DNA from: an uncultured Angelakisella sp.
GTDB taxonomy: Bacteria > Bacillota > Clostridia > Oscillospirales > Ruminococcaceae
DNA: 16,611 bases
Direction of reading: 5' to 3'
NCBI GenBank assembly: GCA_910585535.1
Contig: CAJUFK010000074.1
Span: forward strand, 1 to 16,611
Shown here: positions 1-6,587 of the stretch, in pieces
Position numbering within the stretch: the first letter of the stretch is position 1
Layout of the letters: each line of letters begins with the position of its first letter
Made by a program: the position numbers and the translations under genes
Notes under the pieces: model-generated
Told to the model about the DNA's origin: nothing
Database searches by the model: none
What the model saw: the letters and a program-made list of their open reading frames with translations, nothing else

Positions 1-67
1 AGCATTTCTGCCGCCGCAGCGGCGTCTCGGAGCGCAACCGCCGTAGGCGGCTCTTGGCGCGGAGAGG

Positions 68-267
68 CTTTGCTTACTTTCTTTTTGCGATAGAAAAAGA
101 AAGTTGACCGTAGGTCACGGTCCCGAAGGGATCGAGGCTTCCGCCCTGTACAACCTCCCCCGCAAATACACCCCGGTGGGGTGTTTTGCGCGGACGTACC
201 CAGTAACAGGACCTAGGGCCAAAGGCCCCAAGGTCCGTGTCATCTAAAGGCCGCCGCCAGGCGGCCC
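68..267 (+). repeat. Structured intergenic repeat, family 1, copy a
   Basis: This stretch recurs at 4954-5128 in the same orientation. It opens with a perfect 11-bp hairpin (76-86 with 94-104, loop GCGATAG). It continues with a hairpin at 161-190 (CGCAAATACACCCC against GGGGTGTTTTGCG, one bulge), one at 209-236 (GGACCT against AGGTCC outside) and one at 249-266 (GGCCGCC against GGCGGCC). This copy carries about 27 extra bases (106-132) that the other copy lacks, and these contain their own small hairpin (GACCGT/ACGGTC). No believable protein is encoded. It lies upstream of the cca promoter. Whether it is a mobile repeat, an RNA or a chromosomal signal cannot be told from two copies. Confidence 0.85.
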
Positions 268-347
268 TTCGGACGCGGCAAAGCCCATAGGACCCCCCGT
301 GGCGGTAAATATCCGCAATCGGACCACTCCCAGAAATCCGGGCTTTC

Positions 348-376
348 TTGAAAGGAAACGGGAACTGTGCTAAGAT
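348..376 (+). promoter_or_regulatory. Sigma-A promoter of cca
   Basis: TTGAAA at 348-353 and TAAGAT at 371-376 are separated by 17 bases, and a TGC just upstream of the -10 gives an extended -10. Transcription would start near 383, leaving a leader of about 37 bases before the cca ATG at 420. Confidence 0.65.
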
Positions 377-419
377 AGAAACGAATTTTCCGCCATCATC
401 ACCAAAAGGAGGCCTGCCC

Positions 420-1778
420 ATGTCTGCTTTTTCCATCCCTGCCCCGGCCACCGCCATTCTGGAACGGCTGGAGGCCGCCGGACACGAGGCCTGGGCTGTG
501 GGCGGCTGCGTCCGGGACAGCCTGCTGGGACTTTCCCCCCACGACTGGGACCTTTGCACCTCCGCCACCCCGGAGGAGATGGCCGCCGCCTTTGGGGACT
601 GGACTGTCATCCCCACCGGCCTGCGCCACGGCACCCTTACCGTCCGCCTGGAAAAGGAAAACTGGGAGGTGACCACCTTTCGGGCCGACGGAGAATACAG
701 CGACCACCGCCGCCCCGATCAGGTCCGCTTTGTCAGCCGGGTGGAGGAGGACCTTTCCCGGCGGGATTTTACCGTCAACGCCATGGCCTGGCACCCCCGC
801 CGGGGGCTTCGGGACCCCTTTGGCGGGGCCGCCGACCTGAAAAAACGGATCCTTCGGGCGGTGGGGGATCCCCTGCGGCGCTTTGACGAGGACGCCCTGC
901 GGATCCTCCGGGGGGTGCGGTTCGCCGCCTGGTACGGCCTTGCCCCGGAGGCGGGGACCGCCGCCGCCATCCACAGCTGCCGGGGGCTTCTCCGGCGGGT
1001 GGCCCCGGAGCGGTGTATGGCGGAGCTGCGGCGGCTCCTCTGCGCCCCGGGGGAACAGCTGGGGGCCGTCCTCCGGGAGTTCTGGGATGTTCTGGGGGAA
1101 CTGCCCGGTCTGGACTTCCTTTGGGAGATGAAGGGGTACGATCAGCAAAACCCCCACCACACCCTGGACCTTATGGAACACACCATCGCGGCGGTGGTCT
1201 CGGTCCCGGCCCGGGAACCCCTGCGCCTGGCGGCCCTTCTCCACGACGGGGGGAAGCTGCGGTGCCGGACGGTGGACGGGGAGGGGATCGCCCACTACTA
1301 CGGCCACCCCCGGGAGAGCGCCAAGCTGGCGGAGACCGCCCTCCGCCGCCTCCGGTGCGAAAACGTCCTTCGCCGCCGGGTGGTCGACCTGGTGGAACGC
1401 CACGATCTGTGGGCGCCCCCCACCCTTCCCACCGCCCGGCGGTGGCTGGGGAAGCTGGGGGAGGAGGAGCTTCGGGACCTGCTGGCCCTGGAACGGGGGG
1501 ACACCCTGGGACACGCCCCGGACTGTCAGCCGCCCCGGCTGGCGCTGCTGGACCAGTGGGAGGCGCTGCTGGACATGGTCCTGGCGGAAGGGGACTGCTT
1601 TACGATGAGGGATCTGGCGGTAAACGGGGATGACCTTTTGGCGGCGGGGATCCCGGCCGGACCGGAGATGGGCCGGATTCTGAAGCGGCTCCTGTCGGAG
1701 GTGCAGGAGGGACGCCTCCCCAACGAGAAGGCTGCGCTTATGGCCAGCCTGCCCACAGATCCGCCGCCGGCAGGATAA
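420..1778 (+). CDS. cca: CCA tRNA nucleotidyltransferase (HD-domain type)
   Basis: Adds or repairs the 3'-terminal CCA of tRNAs in the cytoplasm using CTP and ATP. The 452-residue product starts with the class II nucleotidyltransferase head: GGCVRD at residues 28-33 and the metal-binding DWD at 42-44. The conserved RRDFTVNAMAW block and the FDEDALRILRGVRFA neck motif follow. A C-terminal HD-type domain carries LLHDGGK (the common form is HDIGK). The frame is open further upstream, but ATG 420 is chosen because AAAAGGAGG at 404-412 precedes it by 7 bases and the protein family starts there. It appears monocistronic, with its own promoter at 348-376 and a weak terminator just downstream. The HD domain suggests added phosphohydrolase activity as in HD-bearing bacterial CCA enzymes, but that is inference. 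Confidence 0.95.
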   Translation: MSAFSIPAPATAILERLEAAGHEAWAVGGCVRDSLLGLSPHDWDLCTSATPEEMAAAFGDWTVIPTGLRHGTLTVRLEKENWEVTTFRADGEYSDHRRPDQVRFVSRVEEDLSRRDFTVNAMAWHPRRGLRDPFGGAADLKKRILRAVGDPLRRFDEDALRILRGVRFAAWYGLAPEAGTAAAIHSCRGLLRRVAPERCMAELRRLLCAPGEQLGAVLREFWDVLGELPGLDFLWEMKGYDQQNPHHTLDLMEHTIAAVVSVPAREPLRLAALLHDGGKLRCRTVDGEGIAHYYGHPRESAKLAETALRRLRCENVLRRRVVDLVERHDLWAPPTLPTARRWLGKLGEEELRDLLALERGDTLGHAPDCQPPRLALLDQWEALLDMVLAEGDCFTMRDLAVNGDDLLAAGIPAGPEMGRILKRLLSEVQEGRLPNEKAALMASLPTDPPPAG

Positions 1779-1796
1779 GAAAAAAAGGACCGCCCG

Positions 1797-1819
1797 GAGC
1801 CGTGATGCAGCTCTTTTTT
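1797..1819 (+). terminator. Possible weak intrinsic terminator after cca
   Basis: GAGC (1797-1800) can pair with GCTC (1810-1813), followed by six T. An A-run at about 1780-1786 could extend the stem through A-T pairs. The G/C part is short, so termination may be inefficient. Confidence 0.4.
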
Positions 1820-1926
1820 CGCACAAAACCGCCTTCCGAAGCCTGCCGTCAGGCGGCCGGGGACTTCTGCCATTAGGCGCAGGAAGGGTAAAATTTTTAA
1901 GAATTGGTGCAATTTTATCCAGAAGC

Positions 1927-1935
1927 TGGTATACT
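1927..1935 (+). promoter_or_regulatory. Extended -10 promoter for the first acetyltransferase operon
   Basis: TGGTATACT (1927-1935) is a good extended -10 element in an AT-richer stretch between cca and the MBOAT gene. The only -35-like sequence, TTGGTG at 1904-1909, has a 20-base spacer, so recognition would lean on the extended -10. The predicted start, near 1942, leaves a leader of about 27 bases. Confidence 0.5.
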
Positions 1936-1968
1936 AAGGAACAGCGCTTTTTGTTAGGGAGGACGTCT

Positions 1969-3348
1969 ATGGTTTTCAGCAGTATCCTGTTTCTGTTCCG
2001 CTTCTTTCCCGCCGCAATGGCGGTCTACTACCTCGCCCCAAGGCGGTACAAAAATTTGGTTCTTCTTATTGAGAGCCTGATCTTTTACTCCTGGGGGGAG
2101 GTTCGGTATTTCCCGATCATGGTGGCCTCCATCCTGGTGGATTACATTGCCAGCAACGGCATCGAAAAGCACCGGGACAGCAAGGGAGCCTGCCGGGCGT
2201 TTCTCTGCCTTTCGGTGGTCTTTAACCTGGGGATGCTGGGCTTTTTTAAGTACACCAACTTTATTTTGGGGAACCTTTCGGCCCTTTTCGGCCTCTCCCT
2301 GCCGGCGCTTTCCCTCACCCTGCCCCTGGGCATCAGCTTTTATACCTTCCAAACGATGTCCTACACCATCGATGTCTACCGGGGGAAGGTCCCGGCGGAA
2401 CGGAACATCGTCGACTTCGGGGCCTTTGTGGTGCTGTTCCCCCAGCTTATCGCCGGACCCATCGTCCGGTACACCGACGTAAACCGGGAGCTGAAAAGCC
2501 GGACTATCACCCCCGGGGACGTTCAGGAGGGCATCGATATTTTCATCCGGGGGCTGGGGCGGAAGGTCCTTATCGCCAACAACATCGGCTCCCTGTGGAC
2601 CGAGGTTTCGGCGATGAACTTTTCGGTGATCTCCACCCCCCTGGCCTGGCTGGGGATCCTGGCCTACACCTTCCAAATCTACTTCGACTTTTCCGGCTAC
2701 TCCCAAATGGCCATCGGCCTGGGGCGGATGCTGGGCTTCCGGTTCCCCCAGAACTTCAACGATCCCTACATCGCAAAAAGCGTCACCGAGTTCTGGCGGC
2801 GGTGGCACATGACCCTGGGCTCCTGGTTCCGGGAATACCTGTACATCCCCCTGGGGGGCAACCGCTGCTCTTTCCCCCGGCAGATCTTTAACCTCTTTGT
2901 GGTGTGGGCCGCCACCGGCCTGTGGCATGGGGCCAGCTGGAACTTCGTCCTGTGGGGGCTTTACTTCTTCGTCTTTCTGGTGCTGGAAAAGGCTTTTCTC
3001 CGCCCCGTCCTGGAGGGGAGCCGGGTCCTGGGCCACCTCTACCTCCTCTTCCTGGTCGTGGTCAGCTGGGCCATCTTTGCCATCACCGATTTTGCCGCCC
3101 TGGGGCGGTTCCTCACCGCTATGTTCGCCTTCCGGGGAGGGAGCGAATGGCTCTACTACCTGCGAAACTACGGGGTTACGTTCCTCCTGGCGGCCTTCCT
3201 TTCCACCCCCCTCCTGGCCCGGCTGGAGAAGCGGCTGGGGGGACGGCTCGGGTGGGCAAAAAATCTGGCCCTGGTGGTGATCCTGGTGGCCAGCATCGCC
3301 TACCTGGAGGATGCCACCTACAATCCCTTCCTCTACTTTAGATTTTAA
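1969..3348 (+). CDS. MBOAT O-acyltransferase, AlgI-like (catalytically intact)
   Basis: A 459-residue polytopic membrane protein of the membrane-bound O-acyltransferase family, closest in motif layout to alginate acetylation protein AlgI. It would pass acetyl groups from a cytoplasmic donor across the membrane toward an extracellular glycan. Hallmarks: PLGISFYTFQTMSYTIDVYRG, LFPQLIAGPI, then FWRRWHMTLGSWFREYLY with His280, and GLWHGASWNFVLWG with His320, the position of the essential His in AlgI-type enzymes. An upstream in-frame TTG at 1951 is rejected: AGGGAGGA at 1956-1963 sits correctly for ATG 1969. It is followed after 18 bases by the DHHW partner, so the two form an operon. The acetylated polymer is unknown, because no glycan synthesis genes are in view. 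Confidence 0.93.
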   Translation: MVFSSILFLFRFFPAAMAVYYLAPRRYKNLVLLIESLIFYSWGEVRYFPIMVASILVDYIASNGIEKHRDSKGACRAFLCLSVVFNLGMLGFFKYTNFILGNLSALFGLSLPALSLTLPLGISFYTFQTMSYTIDVYRGKVPAERNIVDFGAFVVLFPQLIAGPIVRYTDVNRELKSRTITPGDVQEGIDIFIRGLGRKVLIANNIGSLWTEVSAMNFSVISTPLAWLGILAYTFQIYFDFSGYSQMAIGLGRMLGFRFPQNFNDPYIAKSVTEFWRRWHMTLGSWFREYLYIPLGGNRCSFPRQIFNLFVVWAATGLWHGASWNFVLWGLYFFVFLVLEKAFLRPVLEGSRVLGHLYLLFLVVVSWAIFAITDFAALGRFLTAMFAFRGGSEWLYYLRNYGVTFLLAAFLSTPLLARLEKRLGGRLGWAKNLALVVILVASIAYLEDATYNPFLYFRF

Positions 3349-3366
3349 CGAAAGGAGCGCCAACAG

Positions 3367-4620
3367 ATGAAAAAGCTTTTCCGGGAGTATGCGCTCCTGA
3401 CGGTCTTTGTCTTTATCATGGGGGGGCTGTTCCTTCTGGACCTCTGCTTTACCGCCAACCCCTACAGCGAGCTGGAGAACCGCAAGCTGAAGCAGAAGCC
3501 CGCCTTTTCCCTGGAGGCCCTGGCGTCCAACCAGTACACCAAGAACTACGAGGAATACATCAACGACCAGTTTGTTTGCCGGGACGGGTGGATCACCCTG
3601 AAGTCGGTGTTTGAATCCGCGTTGGGCAAAACCGAGAACAACGGGGTGGCCTACGGAGCGGACGGCTACATCTTCAACAAGATGTACGATCCCGCCCTGG
3701 GGGAGGAGCGGTCCAACGGGACCGGCTTCGGCGGGGACGGGGACGGCAGCGCCGCCCTGCCGGTGCTGAACCAGGCCCAGCTGGTCAGGAACGCAGACTT
3801 CCTGGAGCGCTTCCTTTCCGGCTATGACGGCCACGTCACGGTGGCCATCGCCCCCAACTCCTACACCGTCCTTTCGGAAAAGGTCCCGGCCAATCTCCCC
3901 AATGTGGACCAGCGGAAGGCGGTGGAGGACCTTTATGCCGGACTGGATGGGGAAAACCTTACCAAACTGGATCTTTTCTCCCCCCTGGAAGAGGCGGCAA
4001 AGACCCGGCAGGTGTGCTACAGAACCGACCACCACTGGACCACCGATGGAGCTTGGACCGCTTACCGGGCTTACTGCGAGGCCCTGGGGATCCCCTTTGC
4101 CACCCTGGAGGAGCTGGCCCCCCTCCGCCGGGAGGTCCCGGGTTTTTTGGGGACCTACTACAACAAAAGCAAGAACTTTAACGCCCAGGCGGACACCCTG
4201 GTTTGGTACGACATCCCGGTGGAGGATGTGACCATCGACGGGGAGCGCACCGCCCTACAGCCAGACGGTTCCCGGGTGGAGGTCATCGGTCTTTACCAGA
4301 AGGAGAAGCTGGAGACCCGGGATAAGTATGCCGCCTTTCTCTACGGCAACAACGGCCTCACGGTAATCAAGAGCGGCAACAGCAAGGCCCGCCGGGGGGA
4401 TGGGGAGCCCAGCCGGGTGCTGGTCATCAAGGACAGCTATGGCAACTGTTTTGCCCCCTTTCTTACCTACAGCTACGACGAGGTATGGGTGGCCGACCTG
4501 CGGAACATGACCTTTAAGGTCAGCGAAACGGTGGCGGAAAACGCCTTTGACGACGTGCTGATTCTCTACAACCTGGACACCTTCCAGGAGGACAGGAACT
4601 TCTCCCGCATCACCTACTGA
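3367..4620 (+). CDS. DHHW-family SGNH-like acetyltransferase partner (catalytically intact)
   Basis: A 417-residue extracytoplasmic protein anchored by one N-terminal membrane segment (about residues 8-27). It carries the motif naming the DHHW family, RTDHHWTTDG, with Asp221 and His223 in the order known for the AlgX/AlgJ Asp-x-His pair. A later VIKDSYGN block provides the likely nucleophile, Ser357. In alginate-type systems such a protein takes the acetyl group delivered by the MBOAT partner and places it on the polymer. Start at ATG 3367 with AAAGGAG about 9 bases upstream. It is cotranscribed with the MBOAT gene. The stop codon is followed almost at once by a structured repeat at 4638. The family assignment is strong. 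The polysaccharide substrate is not known. Confidence 0.9.
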   Translation: MKKLFREYALLTVFVFIMGGLFLLDLCFTANPYSELENRKLKQKPAFSLEALASNQYTKNYEEYINDQFVCRDGWITLKSVFESALGKTENNGVAYGADGYIFNKMYDPALGEERSNGTGFGGDGDGSAALPVLNQAQLVRNADFLERFLSGYDGHVTVAIAPNSYTVLSEKVPANLPNVDQRKAVEDLYAGLDGENLTKLDLFSPLEEAAKTRQVCYRTDHHWTTDGAWTAYRAYCEALGIPFATLEELAPLRREVPGFLGTYYNKSKNFNAQADTLVWYDIPVEDVTIDGERTALQPDGSRVEVIGLYQKEKLETRDKYAAFLYGNNGLTVIKSGNSKARRGDGEPSRVLVIKDSYGNCFAPFLTYSYDEVWVADLRNMTFKVSETVAENAFDDVLILYNLDTFQEDRNFSRITY

Positions 4621-4637
4621 CCCTCCCCGGCGGCGGC

Positions 4638-4737
4638 CCTGCGGCCGCAGGCACACCCTCCCCGCCGCTCCGCGGCTAAGGGTTGTGCCGGGACCTAAGT
4701 TGTGCCTGGAGTCGGATGCAGCAGAAGGCGGGAGGTT
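4638..4737 (+). repeat. MITE-like structured repeat, family 2, copy a
   Basis: Related copies lie at 13121-13242 (inverted) and 16531-16611 (running off the window). The leading palindrome CCTGCGGCCGCAGG (4638-4651) is followed by CACACCCTCCCC, a hairpin GCCGC-TCC-GCGGC (4664-4676), the word GGTTGTGCCGGGAC and a second, similar word AGTTGTGCCTGGAGTC. It ends near GGCGGGAGGTT, loosely complementary to the ACCCTCCCCGCC at the front. No protein is encoded. It begins 18 bases after the stop of the DHHW gene. The word TGCCTGGAGTC (4703-4713) reappears inverted at 4799-4809. Confidence 0.8.
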
Positions 4738-4740
4738 GAA

Positions 4741-4953
4741 ATCACCCATTGCCAGGTTGCGTGGGAGCGATTTTGCGCTTCGGACAAAACGCTGTTAAGA
4801 CTCCAGGCAGGACCCACGAAAACGACTGCGTAACGGAGGGTCTAAAGTTTAGGGCCGCCCTTTTCAAAGGGCGGTAGGGTCCAGGGGCAACGCCCCGGTC
4901 GCCCGTCGCAACGAGCGAAACTCCTTCGCATCTTTCCGGAGGGAGCATTTTTC
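4741..4953. other. Gene-free hairpin-rich spacer
   Basis: No coding region is supported here on either strand. It holds a series of hairpins: 4767-4775 with 4785-4792 (arms GCGATTTTG and CAAAACGC), 4855-4874 (arms CCGCCCTT and AAGGGCGG), 4884-4896 (GGGGC-AAC-GCCCC) and 4915-4929 (GCGAA-ACTCC-TTCGC). A longer-range pair GGACCC (4810-4815) with GGGTCC (4878-4883) could enclose one of them. GACTCCAGGCA at 4799-4809 is an inverted fragment of the family 2 repeat next door. The spacer joins a family 2 copy to a family 1 copy, so the whole of 4621-5128 is repeat-derived or structured DNA. Confidence 0.5.
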
Positions 4954-5128
4954 TTTGCTTACTTTCTTTTTGCGATAGAAAAAGAAAGTAAGAGGCTGAC
5001 GCCCTGCACTCGAGTTCCCCGCAAATACACCCCGGTGGGGTGTTTTGCGCGGACGAAGGCAGTAACAGGGCCTTGGGGGCGAAAAGCCCCCAGGCCCGTG
5101 ACATCTAAAGGCCGCCGCCAGGCGGCCC
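4954..5128 (+). repeat. Structured intergenic repeat, family 1, copy b
   Basis: Second copy of the element at 68-267. The first hairpin is longer here, 14 bp (4958-4971 with 4979-4992, loop GCGATAG). The second is at 5020-5049. The third, 5068-5097, pairs GGGCCT with AGGCCC where copy a has GGACCT with AGGTCC. The fourth is at 5110-5127. Similarity stops after the last hairpin, 41 bases before the ATG at 5169. Same orientation as copy a and likewise upstream of a gene start. Confidence 0.85.
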
Positions 5129-5168
5129 CAATCACCCCCAAACCACAGAAAGAGAGACACCAAAAAGG

Positions 5169-5528
5169 ATGATCGCCAGAGACGAGCTATTCACCCACGC
5201 CCTGGACTTTTACGGCGCCCAGCCCGAGTACCTCTGGGCTAGCTCCCCCAATACGGCCATCCTCCGCAGGAGAGACACCGGGAAATGGTTTGCCGCCCTC
5301 CTGGATGTCCCCAAGGCGCGGCTGGGCCTCCCCGGGGAGGGAAAGACAGACCTGCTGAACCTGAAATGCGGCCCGGAGCTGATGGGGTCCCTTCGGGGGA
5401 AGGAGGGGTACCTGCCGGCCTACCATATGAACAAGAGCAGCTGGATCGGCCTCCTGCTGGAGGGACCGGTGCCCCGGGAGGACCTGTTCTGGCTTTTAGA
5501 TGTCAGCTATGGGCTGGCAGTGAAATAA
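5169..5528 (+). CDS. MmcQ/YjbR-like protein
   Basis: The 119-residue product has the pattern of the MmcQ/YjbR (DUF419, CyaY-like fold) family: an N-terminal helix ending PEYLWASSPNTAILRR, a strand KWFAALLDV, LLNLKCGPEL, and the typical GYLPAYHMNKSSWIGLLLEG block near residue 80-100. These are small cytoplasmic proteins of unclear role, sometimes described as DNA-binding. The start fits the family N-terminus, but the ribosome-binding site is poor: AAAAAGG touches the ATG directly and only a purine-rich GAAAGAGAG lies at a useful distance. It is first in a three-gene run, 18 bases before the next gene, and follows a family 1 repeat. No clear promoter was found. Confidence 0.8.
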   Translation: MIARDELFTHALDFYGAQPEYLWASSPNTAILRRRDTGKWFAALLDVPKARLGLPGEGKTDLLNLKCGPELMGSLRGKEGYLPAYHMNKSSWIGLLLEGPVPREDLFWLLDVSYGLAVK

Positions 5529-5546
5529 CGAAAGGAGACCGACACC

Positions 5547-6059
5547 ATGGAACAGCGGATCAACCTCAGCATCGACGGCCCGGGGATCGCCCTCTTTTCC
5601 CCGGGGGTGACAGGAGACATCCCAAAGGGGGAAGACTTCCTGACCAAGGAGTTCTCCCAGCCGGAGGACATCGGCCGCCATGTCCGGGCGGGGGACGTCA
5701 CCGCCTTTTGTACCGGAAGCCCCGGGGACTTCCTCCTGGACTGCCGGGAGGGCTACCCCGATGAGGCGGCGATGGAGGAATACCCGGTGGGCCTCCGCCT
5801 GGCCCTGGAGGTCCGAGGCGGGGAGGTCTGGGTCACCGACCTGTTCTGGCTCTCCCAATTCCCCAAACAGTGCCCGCCGGAGCAGGTCATCCGGCTGGTG
5901 GATGGCTTTTACCACCTCACCGTTCTGACGAAAAAGCCGGATTCCGGGGTCTGGGGGGATGACCAGAGGGTCCTCCTCTACTGGAACCCCCTGCCGGAGA
6001 TGCCGGAGCTTATGTGGCAGGGCGCCCCCCTGCTGCTGCCGAAGGAGGAGTGGGGCTGA
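5547..6059 (+). CDS. Hypothetical protein (170 aa)
   Basis: I do not recognise this protein. It is soluble, acidic and rich in Gly, Pro and Leu, without a signal peptide or membrane segment. The start at ATG 5547 is supported by AAAGGAG about 9 bases upstream. Visible stretches include an N-terminal INLSIDGPGIALFSPG, a central GLRLALEVRGGEVWVTDLFW and a C-terminal VLLYWNPLPEMPELMW. Its stop codon TGA overlaps the start of the next gene (TGATG), so translation of the two is probably coupled. It could be a small immunity or accessory protein by size and context, but nothing in the sequence proves this. The codon usage matches its neighbours. Confidence 0.8.
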   Translation: MEQRINLSIDGPGIALFSPGVTGDIPKGEDFLTKEFSQPEDIGRHVRAGDVTAFCTGSPGDFLLDCREGYPDEAAMEEYPVGLRLALEVRGGEVWVTDLFWLSQFPKQCPPEQVIRLVDGFYHLTVLTKKPDSGVWGDDQRVLLYWNPLPEMPELMWQGAPLLLPKEEWG

Positions 6060-6394
6060 TGCAGTACCTGGAGACCGAGGCCCAGCGCCGGGCCAGCCGC
6101 AGCACCTGCTACATCGAGTTCCAGAGGGGGCGGTTTCACGGCTGCTGGCTGGAGGACTCCCTCTGCCTGCACCAGAGCCTTTGGACCAAAAACCATCTTT
6201 CGGCGCTGTTCGGGCGGGTCCTGCCGGACTTCGACTTCTACGGCGTCACTTTGGTGACCCCCGCCCAATGGGAGGAGCTGCACCGGCTGGCCCAGGAGGG
6301 GAGCCCGGGGCAGAAGGCCATCCTGGACGAGCTGTCCCCCTGGGCGGAGGACTGCTTCCGGGAGCAGGAGGTCTTTACGATCATCGGGATGTAG
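6059..6394 (+). CDS. Hypothetical protein (111 aa), translationally coupled
   Basis: An unrecognised soluble protein that starts MQYLETEAQRRASRST. ATG 6059 overlaps the TGA of the previous gene, and AAGGAGGAG at 6042-6050 lies at the right distance, so this start is preferred over in-frame upstream starts. It contains YIEFQRGRFHGCWLEDSLCL and ends FTIIGM. The composition (many Trp, Glu and Leu, with no membrane segment) resembles that of the preceding gene, and the overlap implies a shared function or complex. No catalytic motif is visible. It ends the run: a promoter-like pair begins 4 bases after its stop. Confidence 0.78.
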   Translation: MQYLETEAQRRASRSTCYIEFQRGRFHGCWLEDSLCLHQSLWTKNHLSALFGRVLPDFDFYGVTLVTPAQWEELHRLAQEGSPGQKAILDELSPWAEDCFREQEVFTIIGM

Positions 6395-6397
6395 GAC

Positions 6398-6426
6398 TTG
6401 ATTCTCCCCCAGAATCGTGCTATAGT
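6398..6426 (+). promoter_or_regulatory. Promoter-like -35/-10 pair before the cloverleaf element
   Basis: TTGATT (6398-6403) and TATAGT (6421-6426) are spaced by 17 bases. The predicted start, near 6433, falls inside the cloverleaf element, so its three hairpins would form the 5' part of the transcript for the HD-domain gene at 6588. Confidence 0.5.
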
Positions 6427-6501
6427 CATACTGGTTGTCGATCAAAGATCGACAACACGCACGCTATGCGTGCTGGCGTCGCTTTGCGCCGCCCCGTATG
6501 A
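6426..6501. repeat. Cloverleaf inverted-repeat element
   Basis: Three consecutive hairpins are enclosed by an outer stem. Outer: TCATAC.GG at 6426-6434 with 6493-6501, 8 of 9 pairs. Hairpin 1: a perfect 9-bp stem, 6435-6443 with 6447-6455, loop AAA. Hairpin 2: GCACGC-TAT-GCGTGC, 6459-6473. Hairpin 3: 6475-6482 with 6486-6493, 7 of 8 pairs, loop TTT. The last base of hairpin 3 competes with the innermost outer pair. It is not a tRNA: no T-loop or anticodon arm, and all loops are 3 nt. Only one copy is in the window, so its repeat status is inference. Confidence 0.7.
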
Positions 6502-6587
6502 TTGAAATTTCGGAAAAAGGAAATTCTCTATCCAAATTTCTGATAAAGCGGTAAAACCAAAGACTACATAAAAAGGAGCGGATACCA

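Noticed and set aside
1..60. A second cloverleaf element at the window edge
   Set aside because: Two small hairpins with 3-nt loops (12-24 and 38-50) are present, but no closing stem or sequence match to 6426-6501, and the left side is cut off.
74..676. Minus-strand frame through the family 1 repeat and the start of cca, and similar frames at 4742-5163
   Set aside because: They share translation only because the repeat is duplicated, and copy lengths and frames differ. The hairpin structure is what is conserved, not a protein.
399..1826. Long open frame on the minus strand opposite cca
   Set aside because: Proline/glycine-rich low-complexity translation, without motifs, opposite a clear gene. 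High GC at third codon positions removes stops on the other strand.
1954..4035. A 693-codon minus-strand frame across the first MBOAT and DHHW genes
   Set aside because: Same codon-bias shadow: it runs through two unrelated plus-strand genes and has no family pattern or ribosome-binding site.
4638..5128. CRISPR array
   Set aside because: The repeats are different families, too few and unevenly spaced, and no cas genes are present.
6426..6501. tRNA gene
   Set aside because: Four stems, but the loops are only 3 nt, with no T-loop, D-loop or anticodon pattern and no CCA-proximal features.
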